A DNA stretch of 64,000 nt from Ketobacter alkanivorans (lineage in GTDB: Bacteria; Pseudomonadota; Gammaproteobacteria; Pseudomonadales; Ketobacteraceae). The stretch's first letter is position 1. Each line of letters starts with the position of its first letter. Below the pieces are notes generated by a model. It had not been told where the DNA came from, did no database searches, and saw only the letters and a program-made list of their open reading frames with translations. The position numbers were made by a program, and so were the translations under genes. The stretch lies in assembly GCF_002863865.1 (NCBI RefSeq), contig NZ_CP022684.1:4779990-4843989 (forward strand). The letters are read 5' to 3'. Positions 16,174 to 25,661 of the stretch are shown piece after piece.

Positions 16174-17751
16174 TCAGTGCGTGCGGCCTCGGGCGACTGT
16201 AAAGCTGGGTATTGTATACTCTTGTCTGCAGGATGGGGAGTCCAAATAAGCGCGCAACCATGTTTCCAGCCGGTTGCGATCTTGTTCAGAGGCATGAAGC
16301 CCTAACCGGGTTCTGCGCCATAGAATATCTTCAGCGCAGTTAACCCATTCATTTTGTGCAAGAAATTCTACCTCTTTTTGATACAGTCCGGGGCAGAGTT
16401 CTTCGCCCAGCTCGGATGTCGCGGTGGCATCACGCAACAATTCCATGCAGCGCGCGCCGTAGGTGCGGCAGTAGTGGTGCAGCAAGTGGCTGGGCAACCA
16501 TGGATAGTGGCTGGCGACCTTCAGGATGAACTGGTCGAAGGCCGCAGGGTCCATATCGCCACCAGGCAGTGGCTTGACGGCATGACCAGAAACCTGAGGC
16601 TTCAGTGGAAGATGATTTCCCAGCATCTCAGCGGCTTCCTGAGCCATGGCTCGATGGGTGGCAAAGCTGCCTCCGAAAACCGAAATCAGGGCAGAGCGGC
16701 CATCGCTGCAGTTATAATCCAGAGCATAATCTTCTACGCTGTCTGTGGCGGCATGACTGTTATCTGAATAGAACGGTTGTAGCACTTCGTACTGGCGCAT
16801 CACAGCTTGTTCTGTGATGGGAATGCTGAAGTATTGGTTCAGTTCTGCGATCAGAGCGGTAACCGTGTTGGCTTCTGAAGCATGCTCGACCTTTTCAGGT
16901 TCGGCAGCCATGGTTGTAGCGATCAGGCAGTAGTGATCCAAATAGGGTGTCACGCTGATGTGACGTTGGCCTGATTCGATCAGGTAGGCTTGGTCTCCCT
17001 GGTAGAACTTGGGTAGCACAATAAAGAACTTCCGCTTCAGCTCTATCCAGCAACGACTTTCGATTCCGTCGATATTGTCCTGTACTTTCTGTACGCATAC
17101 TCCGGCGGCATTAATCAAACTCCGGCTACGCAGTTGAACTTCGCTGCCATCGGCTTGTTGCAGGGTGATGAGCCACATTCCCTGCTTGCGGCGGGCTGCC
17201 ATAAAACGGTGGTGGGGCAGTATGGTGGCGCCTAGTTGGTGGGCTACCAGTAAATTTTCGATCACCAGTCTGGCATCATCGATCATGCATTCCTGCATTA
17301 CCCAGGGTTCGCGACTGGCGGTATTGAACTGCGTAACAAGCGGTGCCATTTGGTAGGCGCTGGCTGAACGCTTTGCAAGGTTGTGATCGCGGTTGCCTTG
17401 CAGCCAATGCTGGAACAACCAAAGCCAGATTCGACTGATCGGGGATTGGGGGCTGTCGGTGCCAGGTACCACCACAAAGCACCGCTCCGAGTACAAATGC
17501 GGAGCACGCTGCTTGAGCAATGCTTTCTCTTTGATCACCTTATTAAAATAGGGTAAGTTGTGATGTCTAAGAAAATGATGGGCGCCGGGCATGATCTGGT
17601 CGGACTGAGAAGAACTGGCGCCGCCCACGTCAGCCTGATCGCAGAGTTGTACTGACAGGCCCCGTTGAGCGCACTCGGCAGCAATCGCAGCGCCACTGAT
17701 CCCGCCGCCAATGATAAACACATCGCAATGCTCATTGTATGATGTTGCCAT
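16174..17751 (-). CDS. GlpD-like FAD-dependent dehydrogenase
   Basis: 525-aa flavoprotein with an N-terminal Rossmann motif IGGGISGAAIAAECAQRG and the general GlpD layout (DAAO-like domain, then a C-terminal domain starting around YGARCMELL). The canonical glycerol-3-phosphate dehydrogenase block with SSK and HGGLRY is replaced by ASSSQSDQIMPGAHHFLRHH, so it is a divergent paralogue. It is probably membrane-associated and coupled to the quinone pool, with glycerol-3-phosphate or a related polyol phosphate as substrate (inference). It is co-transcribed with the hydrolase. Confidence 0.75.
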   Translation of the reverse strand: MATSYNEHCDVFIIGGGISGAAIAAECAQRGLSVQLCDQADVGGASSSQSDQIMPGAHHFLRHHNLPYFNKVIKEKALLKQRAPHLYSERCFVVVPGTDSPQSPISRIWLWLFQHWLQGNRDHNLAKRSASAYQMAPLVTQFNTASREPWVMQECMIDDARLVIENLLVAHQLGATILPHHRFMAARRKQGMWLITLQQADGSEVQLRSRSLINAAGVCVQKVQDNIDGIESRCWIELKRKFFIVLPKFYQGDQAYLIESGQRHISVTPYLDHYCLIATTMAAEPEKVEHASEANTVTALIAELNQYFSIPITEQAVMRQYEVLQPFYSDNSHAATDSVEDYALDYNCSDGRSALISVFGGSFATHRAMAQEAAEMLGNHLPLKPQVSGHAVKPLPGGDMDPAAFDQFILKVASHYPWLPSHLLHHYCRTYGARCMELLRDATATSELGEELCPGLYQKEVEFLAQNEWVNCAEDILWRRTRLGLHASEQDRNRLETWLRAYLDSPSCRQEYTIPSFTVARGRTH

Positions 17752-17813
17752 TGGTCTGCCCTGTAAAAAGGGTTATATGCTTATAACTATGGAACATTCA
17801 GGTGTACTGTCAA

Positions 17814-18674
17814 ATGAACAAGCCGTTATCTATCCGCTTTACCTTTATTAATTTGCCTAACCTAGCAAAGTTAGCGGCACTGATCTTTATGGTTAGTATG
17901 ATTGCTCCTTCAGCGTGGGCGGCACCGGCGGCGCAACTCTGGCCCCATTGGAACAAGAGTGATGAATCGAACACGGCCAGTATTGATCATCAGCACTGGC
18001 AACTGCTGTTGGATCAGTATTTAAAGGTATCTGGAGATCCGCTGGTAACGCGGTTCGATTACGCCAACGTGACGGCAGAACATCGTGCCTTGCTGACGGG
18101 TTACATTAATCGGCTACAGAGTCTTCCCATCCTGCAGTACAAAAAAGCGGAGCAGCAGGCTTATTGGATCAACCTGTATAATGCGCTCACGGTAGATCTG
18201 ATTCTGAGCCGCTATCCAGTTGCCAGCATTCGTAAAATCAAATTTGGATTTTTCTCGTTTGGCCCCTGGGATGAAAAGCTGGCTGAGGTGGATGGCCAGC
18301 CTTTGAGCCTCAACGATATAGAGCATCGCATCCTGCGGCCTATCTGGCAGGATAATCGCATTCATTACGCCGTTAACTGTGCCAGCATCAGCTGTCCTAA
18401 CCTTGCCCCTCAAGCATTCACCCGCGCCAATACCGAATCGCTGTTGCATGAGGGGGCCATCAATTACATTAACCATCCTCGAGCAGTGGCTTTTGTTGGG
18501 TCAGATCTCAAGTTGTCGACCATCTACGATTGGTATCAGGATGATTTTGGTGGCAGTGAACAGGGTGTGATTCAACACCTGTTGCGATACGCCAAGCCGG
18601 AATTGGCTGGGCGACTGAGGAGTCATGCTGGCGATATCGACTACGATTACGATTGGGGCCTGAATTCTCCGTAA
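17814..18674 (+). CDS. Exported DUF547 protein
   Basis: 286 aa with a signal peptide (LAALIFMVSMIAPSAWA-AP) and the DUF547 core: QQAYWINLYNALTVDLIL, RYPVASIR and HYAVNCASISCPNL with its conserved Asn/Cys residues. Function of the family is not established. A GTG at 17802, with GGAA 7 bp before it, is an alternative start adding four residues; ATG 17814 lacks a good ribosome site, so the start is uncertain. Confidence 0.8.
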   Translation: MNKPLSIRFTFINLPNLAKLAALIFMVSMIAPSAWAAPAAQLWPHWNKSDESNTASIDHQHWQLLLDQYLKVSGDPLVTRFDYANVTAEHRALLTGYINRLQSLPILQYKKAEQQAYWINLYNALTVDLILSRYPVASIRKIKFGFFSFGPWDEKLAEVDGQPLSLNDIEHRILRPIWQDNRIHYAVNCASISCPNLAPQAFTRANTESLLHEGAINYINHPRAVAFVGSDLKLSTIYDWYQDDFGGSEQGVIQHLLRYAKPELAGRLRSHAGDIDYDYDWGLNSP

Positions 18675-18803
18675 AATCAGGCACAACAGAGGCTATTGTC
18701 TGGCCCATTTTTGCCAAAACTGCTAATCTTTTGCGCGCTTCGTAAGGACACAATTAAGTCAATCCTAGTCAGTAACCCTCAGTGAGAGTCGGGGAATAAT
18801 AAG

Positions 18804-20468
18804 ATGGTAGATAAGATCTGGTTGGATAAATATCCAGAAGGTGTAACTCAGGATCTGCAATACGGCGATTATGAGTCAGTATTGGATGTATTCGACAATG
18901 CCTGTAAAAAGTACGCTGATCGACCTGCATTCCACAATATGGGCGTTACCATTACCTATGGTGAGCTGGACAAGCTCAGCGCGGATTTTGCGGCCTACCT
19001 GCAGAACCACACCACATTGGTAAAAGGCGATCGCATCGCAGTACAGATGCCCAATCTTATTCAATACCCCATTGTTGTGTTTGGCGCTATGCGTGCCGGG
19101 CTGGTGGTAGTGAATACCAATCCACTGTACACCACGCGCGAAATGGAGCATCAGTTTAATGATGCAGGCTGTAAAGCGTTGGTGGCATTGGCTAACTTTG
19201 GTGATTCCGTTGCCGATGTACTGCCTAAAACCGGTATTAAACACGTCATCATCACTCAAGTGGCAGACATGCAGCCCACTCTAAAACGTGTGCTGATGAA
19301 CTTTGTGATCAAACACATCAAAAAGATGGTGCCTGATTTCACAATCAAGGGTGCGGTGTCTTTTACGTCGGCCATGGCCAAGGGTGGTGCTGCCAACTTT
19401 AAGTCAGGTTCCGAGCCGAAGGCAGATGATATCGCCGTGTTGCAATACACCGGAGGCACCACTGGTGTGGCCAAAGGTGCCATGCTTACCCATAAAAACC
19501 TGGTGTCCAACATGTTGCAGATGGATTTTATTCTGCGCACGCTGCGCCCAGGGCAAGAGGTGGCGATTACTCCATTGCCTCTTTACCACATATTTTCCTT
19601 TACCGTTAACTGCCTGGGTATGATGTCCCACGGGGCCTGCAACGTTCTGATCACTAATCCACGTGACATTCCCGGTTTCGTTAAAGAGCTAAGCAGCCAT
19701 CGGTTTACGGTGTTTACCGGCTTGAATACGCTGTTTGTGGCGTTAATGAATAACCCCGATTTCAAATCCATTGATTTCAGCTCCCTCAAGATCACCATTG
19801 CCGGCGGTATGGCTCTGCAGAAAGCCGCTGCTGACAAATGGGAGGCCATGACCGGTAACCGCATAGCGGAAGGTTTCGGTATGACTGAAACGTCCCCCGT
19901 AGTGTGTGTAAACCCACCCCATGCGATTCAGGTGGGTACCATTGGAATACCGGTTCCGGGCACGGACATCAAAATCGTTGATGAAGACGAAAACGAAGTA
20001 CCTGTTGGTGAGAGCGGCGAGTTGTGCGTGCGCGGCCCCCAGGTTATGAAAGGCTACTGGCAGCGCGATGAAGCCACTAAAGAAACCATGACCAAAGATG
20101 GTGAGTGGTTGAAGACCGGTGACGTGGCCTTACTGCAGGAAGACGGTTTCCTGCGTATCGTGGATCGCAAAAAAGACATGATCCTGGTTTCAGGCTTCAA
20201 CGTCTATCCTAACGAGGTCGAAGATGTGGCCTGTACTCATCCGGCAATTGTTGAGTGCGCAGCAGTAGGCGTGCCGGATGACAAGAGCGGCGAAGCGGTA
20301 AAACTGTTTGTGGTGCGCTCTGATGATGGGCTCACCAAGGAGCAGGTTATTGCTCACTGCAAGGAGAACCTAACAGGTTATAAAGTGCCTAAGTTCGTTG
20401 ATTTCCGTAATGATCTGCCAAAAACAAACGTAGGTAAGATTTTGCGTCGCGAACTGCGTGGCCAGTGA
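18804..20468 (+). CDS. fadD: Long-chain fatty acid-CoA ligase
   Basis: 554-aa adenylate-forming enzyme activating free fatty acids to acyl-CoA with ATP. The AMP/ATP loop YTGGTTGVAKGAMLTHKN and the FACS motif (WLKTGDVALLQEDGFLRIVD) with RKKDMILVSGFNVYPNEVE are intact, and the catalytic lysine is in TNVGKILRREL. Length and sequence are as in gammaproteobacterial FadD. The gene is monocistronic with a terminator after it. Confidence 0.93.
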   Translation: MVDKIWLDKYPEGVTQDLQYGDYESVLDVFDNACKKYADRPAFHNMGVTITYGELDKLSADFAAYLQNHTTLVKGDRIAVQMPNLIQYPIVVFGAMRAGLVVVNTNPLYTTREMEHQFNDAGCKALVALANFGDSVADVLPKTGIKHVIITQVADMQPTLKRVLMNFVIKHIKKMVPDFTIKGAVSFTSAMAKGGAANFKSGSEPKADDIAVLQYTGGTTGVAKGAMLTHKNLVSNMLQMDFILRTLRPGQEVAITPLPLYHIFSFTVNCLGMMSHGACNVLITNPRDIPGFVKELSSHRFTVFTGLNTLFVALMNNPDFKSIDFSSLKITIAGGMALQKAAADKWEAMTGNRIAEGFGMTETSPVVCVNPPHAIQVGTIGIPVPGTDIKIVDEDENEVPVGESGELCVRGPQVMKGYWQRDEATKETMTKDGEWLKTGDVALLQEDGFLRIVDRKKDMILVSGFNVYPNEVEDVACTHPAIVECAAVGVPDDKSGEAVKLFVVRSDDGLTKEQVIAHCKENLTGYKVPKFVDFRNDLPKTNVGKILRRELRGQ

Positions 20469-20488
20469 TCATTTGTAAGTAGCATCCC

Positions 20489-20518
20489 GCAGGCCGGTTT
20501 TACCGGTCTGCATTTTCC
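20489..20518 (+). terminator. Rho-independent terminator of fadD
   Basis: GCAGGCCGG (20489-20497) pairs with CCGGTCTGC (20503-20511), one G-T pair, loop TTTTA, followed by ATTTTCCC. Confidence 0.7.
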
Positions 20519-20565
20519 CTTCTTTCTCCGGTACAATGCGGCGCCATAACACATGAGGTTTTGGC

Positions 20566-23500
20566 GTGAATTCTGACTCAATAGCTTCCCTTCGTAAGCA
20601 GCTTCCCCTTTGCCTGAGCAAAGATCGCTTCCGCTTTCGTCGCTCAATACAGATGATTGAGCAGCGTATTGCCCAGAAAAAGCCAGCTGATAAAGAGCTG
20701 GCCCGATTGGCTGAGGCGATTGAGCAGTCTGTGGCTGCCGTGCAGATGCGCCGGGATAATCTGCCCAAGTGGCAGTATCCTGAATCGTTGCCGGTAGCCG
20801 GTCGCAGCGAAGAAATTGTCAAGGCAATTCAGAATAATCAAGTGGTCATTGTTGCCGGTGAAACCGGTTCCGGTAAAACCACCCAGATCCCGAAAATGTG
20901 CCTGCAGGCGGGTTTGGGTGTAACCGGTTACGTTGGCCACACTCAGCCACGTAGACTGGCGGCTCGCACCGTAGCTCAGCGGATTGCTGACGAACTGGAC
21001 ACCACCATTGGCGATAAGGTGGGTTATAAGATCCGTTTTCAGGATCAGGTCTCGGCAAATAGCCATATCAAACTAATGACCGATGGCATGTTATTGGCCG
21101 AGATCGCCCAAGATCGCTATCTTAATCAATACGATGCCATCATCATCGATGAAGCCCACGAACGTACGCTGAATATTGATTTCCTGCTTGGCTTTCTCAA
21201 GCAGTTGCTGCCACAACGCCCTGATCTAAAAGTTATCATTACCTCGGCCACCATTGATCACTGGCGTTTTTCCCGTTACTTCAACGATGCACCGGTCATA
21301 GAGGTGTCTGGTCGTACTTATCCGGTGGATATTCTGTATCGGCCATTGGATGAGCCTCAAGGAGATGATGACGAGGTTGTCTCCGATGACGAAGGCAAAA
21401 TCGAAACCGGTATCCTGAACGCTTTGGAAGAAATTCATCGTTTGGAGCGAGCCAATCCTAACCCAGCCCGACCTGGTGACGTGCTGGTGTTTTTGCCAGG
21501 GGAACGTGACATACGGCAGGTGGCGGAGTGTCTGCGTAAACATGGCCCGAAACATTTGGAAGTGTTGCCGCTGTATTCAAGGCTCAGTAACGCGGAGCAG
21601 AACCGGGTGTTTCAACCCCACGCCAACAGACGAGTAGTGCTGTCAACTAATGTGGCCGAAACCTCCATCACCGTACCCAATATTGGCTATGTAATTGATC
21701 CAGGCATTGCCCGTATAAGTCGCTATAGTTTTCGCACAAAGGTGCAGCGATTACCTATAGAGCCAGTGTCCCAGGCCAGTGCCAATCAGCGGGCAGGGCG
21801 TTGTGGGCGGGTGGCTGAAGGTATTTGTATTCGTTTATATTCCGAGCAGGACTTCATCAATCGTCCTGAATACACAGAGCCGGAGATTCTGCGCACCAAT
21901 CTCGCCTCAGTCATTTTGCAAATGCAGGGCTTGAAGTTAGGGGAGGTATCCCGCTTCCCGTTCGTTGATCCACCGGATCATCGATTGGTAAATGATGGCT
22001 ATCGCTTACTGGAAGAGCTGGGTGCAGTGGATGCCAAGCGAATCATCACGCCTTTGGGTTTCGATCTGCTTAAGTTTCCAATAGATCCTCGAATTGCCCG
22101 GATGCTGGTGGCGGCAAAAGAACAGCACTGCTTGAGCGAGATGTTGATTATTGCCAGCGGCTTGAGTGTTCAAGAGCCCTGGCAGCGGCCCCATGATCGT
22201 CAGGGTGCGGCCGACGAGGCGTTGAAACGATTTCAACATGACGAGTCTGACTTCCTCACCTTTGTGAACGTTTGGCAGCAGTGTGAGCAACAGAAAACCG
22301 ATCTGACCAATAACCGGTATCGGCGCTGGTTGCTGCAAAATTTCCTTAGCTATTTGCGTATGCGTGAGTGGCAGGATGTGTATCGGCAGTTAAAGCAGGC
22401 CCTGCATCAACTGGGTTGGAGTGAAAACAGTGAGCCGGCTCGATATGAAGAAATTCATCGGGCGATTCTGGCTGGCTTGCTAAGCCATGTCGCCACCAAA
22501 GATGATCAAAAAGGCTATAACGGGGCTCGTAACAGGGTGATGAATATATTCCCTGGCTCCACTTTGATAAAACGTAAGCCAAAATGGATTGTATGTGCTG
22601 AGATTGTAGAAACCCAGAAAGTATATGGACGCACGGTAGCTCGTGTTGAACCTGATTGGGTGGAGCAGGTAGGAGAGTCGCAGTTAAAGCGCAGCTATTC
22701 TGAGCCGCACTGGGAGAAAAAGCAGGCCTGCACTGTCGCTTTCGAGCAGACCAGCCTGTTTGGTTTGATTGTGAATCCACGCAAGCGGGTAAACTACAGT
22801 AATATCGATCCAATTCTTTGCCGAGAGTTGTTCATCCAGCACGCATTGGTAATGCATGAGTATGAAACCCGAGCACCCTATGCGCGCCACAATCAAAAGC
22901 TCATAGAAGAGCTGGAGTACTTGGAGCAGAAATCGCGCCGCAGGGATATTCTGATCGACGACCTTACCCTATATGCCCTGTTTGATGCCATTGTTCCCAC
23001 CCAGGTTGTTAATGGTAAAAGCTTTGAGCGCTGGCGCAAAAAAGCAGAACAGCAAACCCCAGAGCTACTTTTTCTCAAGAAGGAGCAATTGGTTAAGTCT
23101 GACACCGATTCTATCAAGCAATGGGAGTTTCCCGATCAGGTAGAAGTGGATGGCGGCAGTATCAAAATTGATTATCAATTTGAACCCGGCAAAAAGCAGG
23201 ATGGTCTTAATATCGTAGTGCCTGTTACGCTCATTAATCAAATCGAAGAGGAAAAACTGGAGTGGCTGGTGCCTGGGCTGGAAAAAGAGAAATGCGTCGG
23301 GCTGATCAAAAGCCTGCCCAAAGCCTTACGCAAGCATTTTGTGCCAGCGCCTGATTTTGCAGAAGCGTTTTTAAACAGTAAGCCTGACCGAGGGCGATCG
23401 CTAAAAGTTCAGTTGGCCAGCTTTCTTCGTGACAAAAAACGCGTGGATATAACGGATCAAAGCTGGGATGAATCCACATTACCCTTGCATTTACTGGCAA

Positions 23501-24489
23501 ACCTTAAAGTGTTGGATCAGAAGGGTAAAGTGTTGAGTCAGGGCAGAGATATTCGGCAGATCAAGTTGTCGTTGCAGGGCGAATTTCAACAGTCACTCAA
23601 GCAGCTGACACAGAACACACTATCCGAGGCGGTGTTTGATTACTGGGCCTTCGATACCATTCCAGAAGTGTATGAGGTCAAGCAGGCAGGCGCTTTGGTG
23701 AAAGCTTACCCGGCTCTGGCTATTAAAGAAAGTGGGGTGGCTTTACAGCTATTCGATACACCTTTTGCGGCGCAAGTGTCGATGGAACAAGGGTTGCTGA
23801 GACTATGCGTTTTGACATTGCCACAACAGGTTCGATATTTAAAAAAGCAGCACAGCCTGTCAGAGACTGCTGCCATTAAATACGCCCCTTTTGGTGATCG
23901 CAAGTCTCTGGTGGATGGATTGGTTGATATGGCTTTTTATCGTGCGTTTGTCGCAGGGCAGCCAACGGTCAGAACCGAAGCCGATTTTCAACAGCGTATT
24001 GTTACCGGGAAAGCTCAGTTGGTAATTGCTGCTGCGGATATCGCCAGTCTGATATCGGCTATACTCGAGCGCCATCATCAGGTAGTTGCGATGCTGGCCA
24101 ATGATAAATCACCCGCTAAAAAAATCAGCCGCGATGATATTCGTGTTCAGCTTTCGCACTTGTTTCCACAAGACTGGATGCATCGTATTCCATACCGCGC
24201 CTTACTTGAGTATCCACGCTATCTGGATGCCATCGCCCTTCGATGGCAGCGGCTGCAAGGGAAAATCGATCGTGATCAAGAGCTTGTTGATGAGTTGGCT
24301 CTATTGTGGGATCAGTATCAGAATCGTAGTCATAAACACCTTAAAGGCGGAGTGCTGGATGAAAACCTGGAGAACTGGCGCTGGGCATTGGAAGAATATC
24401 GTGTCTCACTGTTTGCTCAAGGGGTAAAGACGCCTTATCCTGTCTCTTATAAGCGATTACAAAAGATGTGGCAAAACGTCGCCCCTTGA
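20566..24489 (+). CDS. hrpA: ATP-dependent RNA helicase HrpA
   Basis: 1307-aa DEAH-box helicase, the normal HrpA length. Motif I is GETGSGKTTQ (98-107), motif II DEAH (195-198), motif III SATID, and motif VI QRAGRCGR. The helicase-associated and OB-fold regions and the long HrpA-specific C-terminal extension follow. HrpA resolves stalled ribosomes in E. coli. The start is GTG with TGAGG 7 bp upstream. Confidence 0.95.
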   Translation: MNSDSIASLRKQLPLCLSKDRFRFRRSIQMIEQRIAQKKPADKELARLAEAIEQSVAAVQMRRDNLPKWQYPESLPVAGRSEEIVKAIQNNQVVIVAGETGSGKTTQIPKMCLQAGLGVTGYVGHTQPRRLAARTVAQRIADELDTTIGDKVGYKIRFQDQVSANSHIKLMTDGMLLAEIAQDRYLNQYDAIIIDEAHERTLNIDFLLGFLKQLLPQRPDLKVIITSATIDHWRFSRYFNDAPVIEVSGRTYPVDILYRPLDEPQGDDDEVVSDDEGKIETGILNALEEIHRLERANPNPARPGDVLVFLPGERDIRQVAECLRKHGPKHLEVLPLYSRLSNAEQNRVFQPHANRRVVLSTNVAETSITVPNIGYVIDPGIARISRYSFRTKVQRLPIEPVSQASANQRAGRCGRVAEGICIRLYSEQDFINRPEYTEPEILRTNLASVILQMQGLKLGEVSRFPFVDPPDHRLVNDGYRLLEELGAVDAKRIITPLGFDLLKFPIDPRIARMLVAAKEQHCLSEMLIIASGLSVQEPWQRPHDRQGAADEALKRFQHDESDFLTFVNVWQQCEQQKTDLTNNRYRRWLLQNFLSYLRMREWQDVYRQLKQALHQLGWSENSEPARYEEIHRAILAGLLSHVATKDDQKGYNGARNRVMNIFPGSTLIKRKPKWIVCAEIVETQKVYGRTVARVEPDWVEQVGESQLKRSYSEPHWEKKQACTVAFEQTSLFGLIVNPRKRVNYSNIDPILCRELFIQHALVMHEYETRAPYARHNQKLIEELEYLEQKSRRRDILIDDLTLYALFDAIVPTQVVNGKSFERWRKKAEQQTPELLFLKKEQLVKSDTDSIKQWEFPDQVEVDGGSIKIDYQFEPGKKQDGLNIVVPVTLINQIEEEKLEWLVPGLEKEKCVGLIKSLPKALRKHFVPAPDFAEAFLNSKPDRGRSLKVQLASFLRDKKRVDITDQSWDESTLPLHLLANLKVLDQKGKVLSQGRDIRQIKLSLQGEFQQSLKQLTQNTLSEAVFDYWAFDTIPEVYEVKQAGALVKAYPALAIKESGVALQLFDTPFAAQVSMEQGLLRLCVLTLPQQVRYLKKQHSLSETAAIKYAPFGDRKSLVDGLVDMAFYRAFVAGQPTVRTEADFQQRIVTGKAQLVIAAADIASLISAILERHHQVVAMLANDKSPAKKISRDDIRVQLSHLFPQDWMHRIPYRALLEYPRYLDAIALRWQRLQGKIDRDQELVDELALLWDQYQNRSHKHLKGGVLDENLENWRWALEEYRVSLFAQGVKTPYPVSYKRLQKMWQNVAP

Positions 24490-24583
24490 TGCTTTTATAC
24501 CCTGGGCATTAGTACTATTAAGGCATTAGTTCTATTAAAAGGGAGCGTGAATCGTCGGCGCACTATCTGCAAGGAAAGCGGTT

Positions 24584-25567
24584 ATGTCGGTAAGAACGAT
24601 CGAGCAGTCTCTAATGGTTCCGCTCCCCGGAGGGCAACAGTTACATTTGCGGCGCCTCACCGATAATCCAGATGCCCCGGCCGTTCTTCTGCTTCATGGT
24701 TTGCTGGAGGATGGCACCATCTTCTACTCACGCCAAGGCAAGGGGTTGGCTCATTTCCTGGCCGGACAAGGCTTTGATACCTATATCCCAGACCTGCGGG
24801 GTAAGGGGCGCTCCTGGCCTCCTGTCAGCGGCTGGGCTACCTATAGGGTCGGGGACGCCATAAACCAAGATATTCCCGCCATTCTTGAAACCATCCAGAA
24901 CGTGAAAGGCAGCTTTCCCGAGTTTTGGATCACCCATGCATGGGGCGGCGTGTTGGCCAGTAGCTTTCTGGCACGATATCCATTCTATCGATCAAGTTTA
25001 AATGGCCTTATTAACTTTGGAAGTCACCGCGTGGCTCAGCAACGCAGTCTATCCCGCTTGATCTGGGTGGATGGCTTGTGGGGTTGGCTGGGCGCTCTGG
25101 TGGCACGGTTTAAGGGTTACATTCCTGGTCGTGGCCTGGGAATCGGGGCCCAAAACGAATTTTTGGGCATTCAGCAGGACAGCCTCAATTGGTTGCATGG
25201 CCAGGACTGGGTCGATCCTGAGGATCATTTCAATTACGGTGAAGCGCTCAGTCATGGCCTCAGTTACCCGCCCGCCCTGTATTTTTCTTCCAGCTCAGAT
25301 TTGGCCCATTGCAGTGCGGAGGACGTCAAAGGTTTCATGCGGGAGATTGGCCATCACAACGGGCGGCTTGTGGTTTTGGGCCAAAATTTGGGAAACCGAC
25401 ACAATTACTCACAGATCAGCATGCTTACACACCCGGATGCAGTGCATGATCACTTTCCATTCATGATAAACTGGATGTCGGAAATGAACCGCCTGAGGGA
25501 AGAGGCGACGAGTGGGGATGATCCCAAGCCAAAGAATCAGGGACACTCTGCCGAGAGTGGTAAGTGA
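24584..25567 (+). CDS. Alpha/beta hydrolase-fold protein lacking the nucleophile serine
   Basis: 327 aa with the hydrolase fold: LLLHGLLEDG (oxyanion loop), DLRGKGRS, and an elbow that reads THAWGG where active enzymes have GHSWGG. The codon at 24938-24940 is GCA, so the nucleophile position is Ala119. It may be a pseudo-enzyme, a binding protein, or use another chemistry. The KAS III-like gene starts about 95 bp downstream on the same strand, so a role in acyl chain handling is likely by context. The C-terminal ~25 residues are hydrophilic. Confidence 0.7.
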   Translation: MSVRTIEQSLMVPLPGGQQLHLRRLTDNPDAPAVLLLHGLLEDGTIFYSRQGKGLAHFLAGQGFDTYIPDLRGKGRSWPPVSGWATYRVGDAINQDIPAILETIQNVKGSFPEFWITHAWGGVLASSFLARYPFYRSSLNGLINFGSHRVAQQRSLSRLIWVDGLWGWLGALVARFKGYIPGRGLGIGAQNEFLGIQQDSLNWLHGQDWVDPEDHFNYGEALSHGLSYPPALYFSSSSDLAHCSAEDVKGFMREIGHHNGRLVVLGQNLGNRHNYSQISMLTHPDAVHDHFPFMINWMSEMNRLREEATSGDDPKPKNQGHSAESGK

Positions 25568-25661
25568 TTGAACAGGTTGGCCTTTTTTGTATACCGGCCA
25601 GACCATAACAACAGGCACATAACGTTAATAGCGATAAAGATAAAGAATGCCGGAGGTAGAA

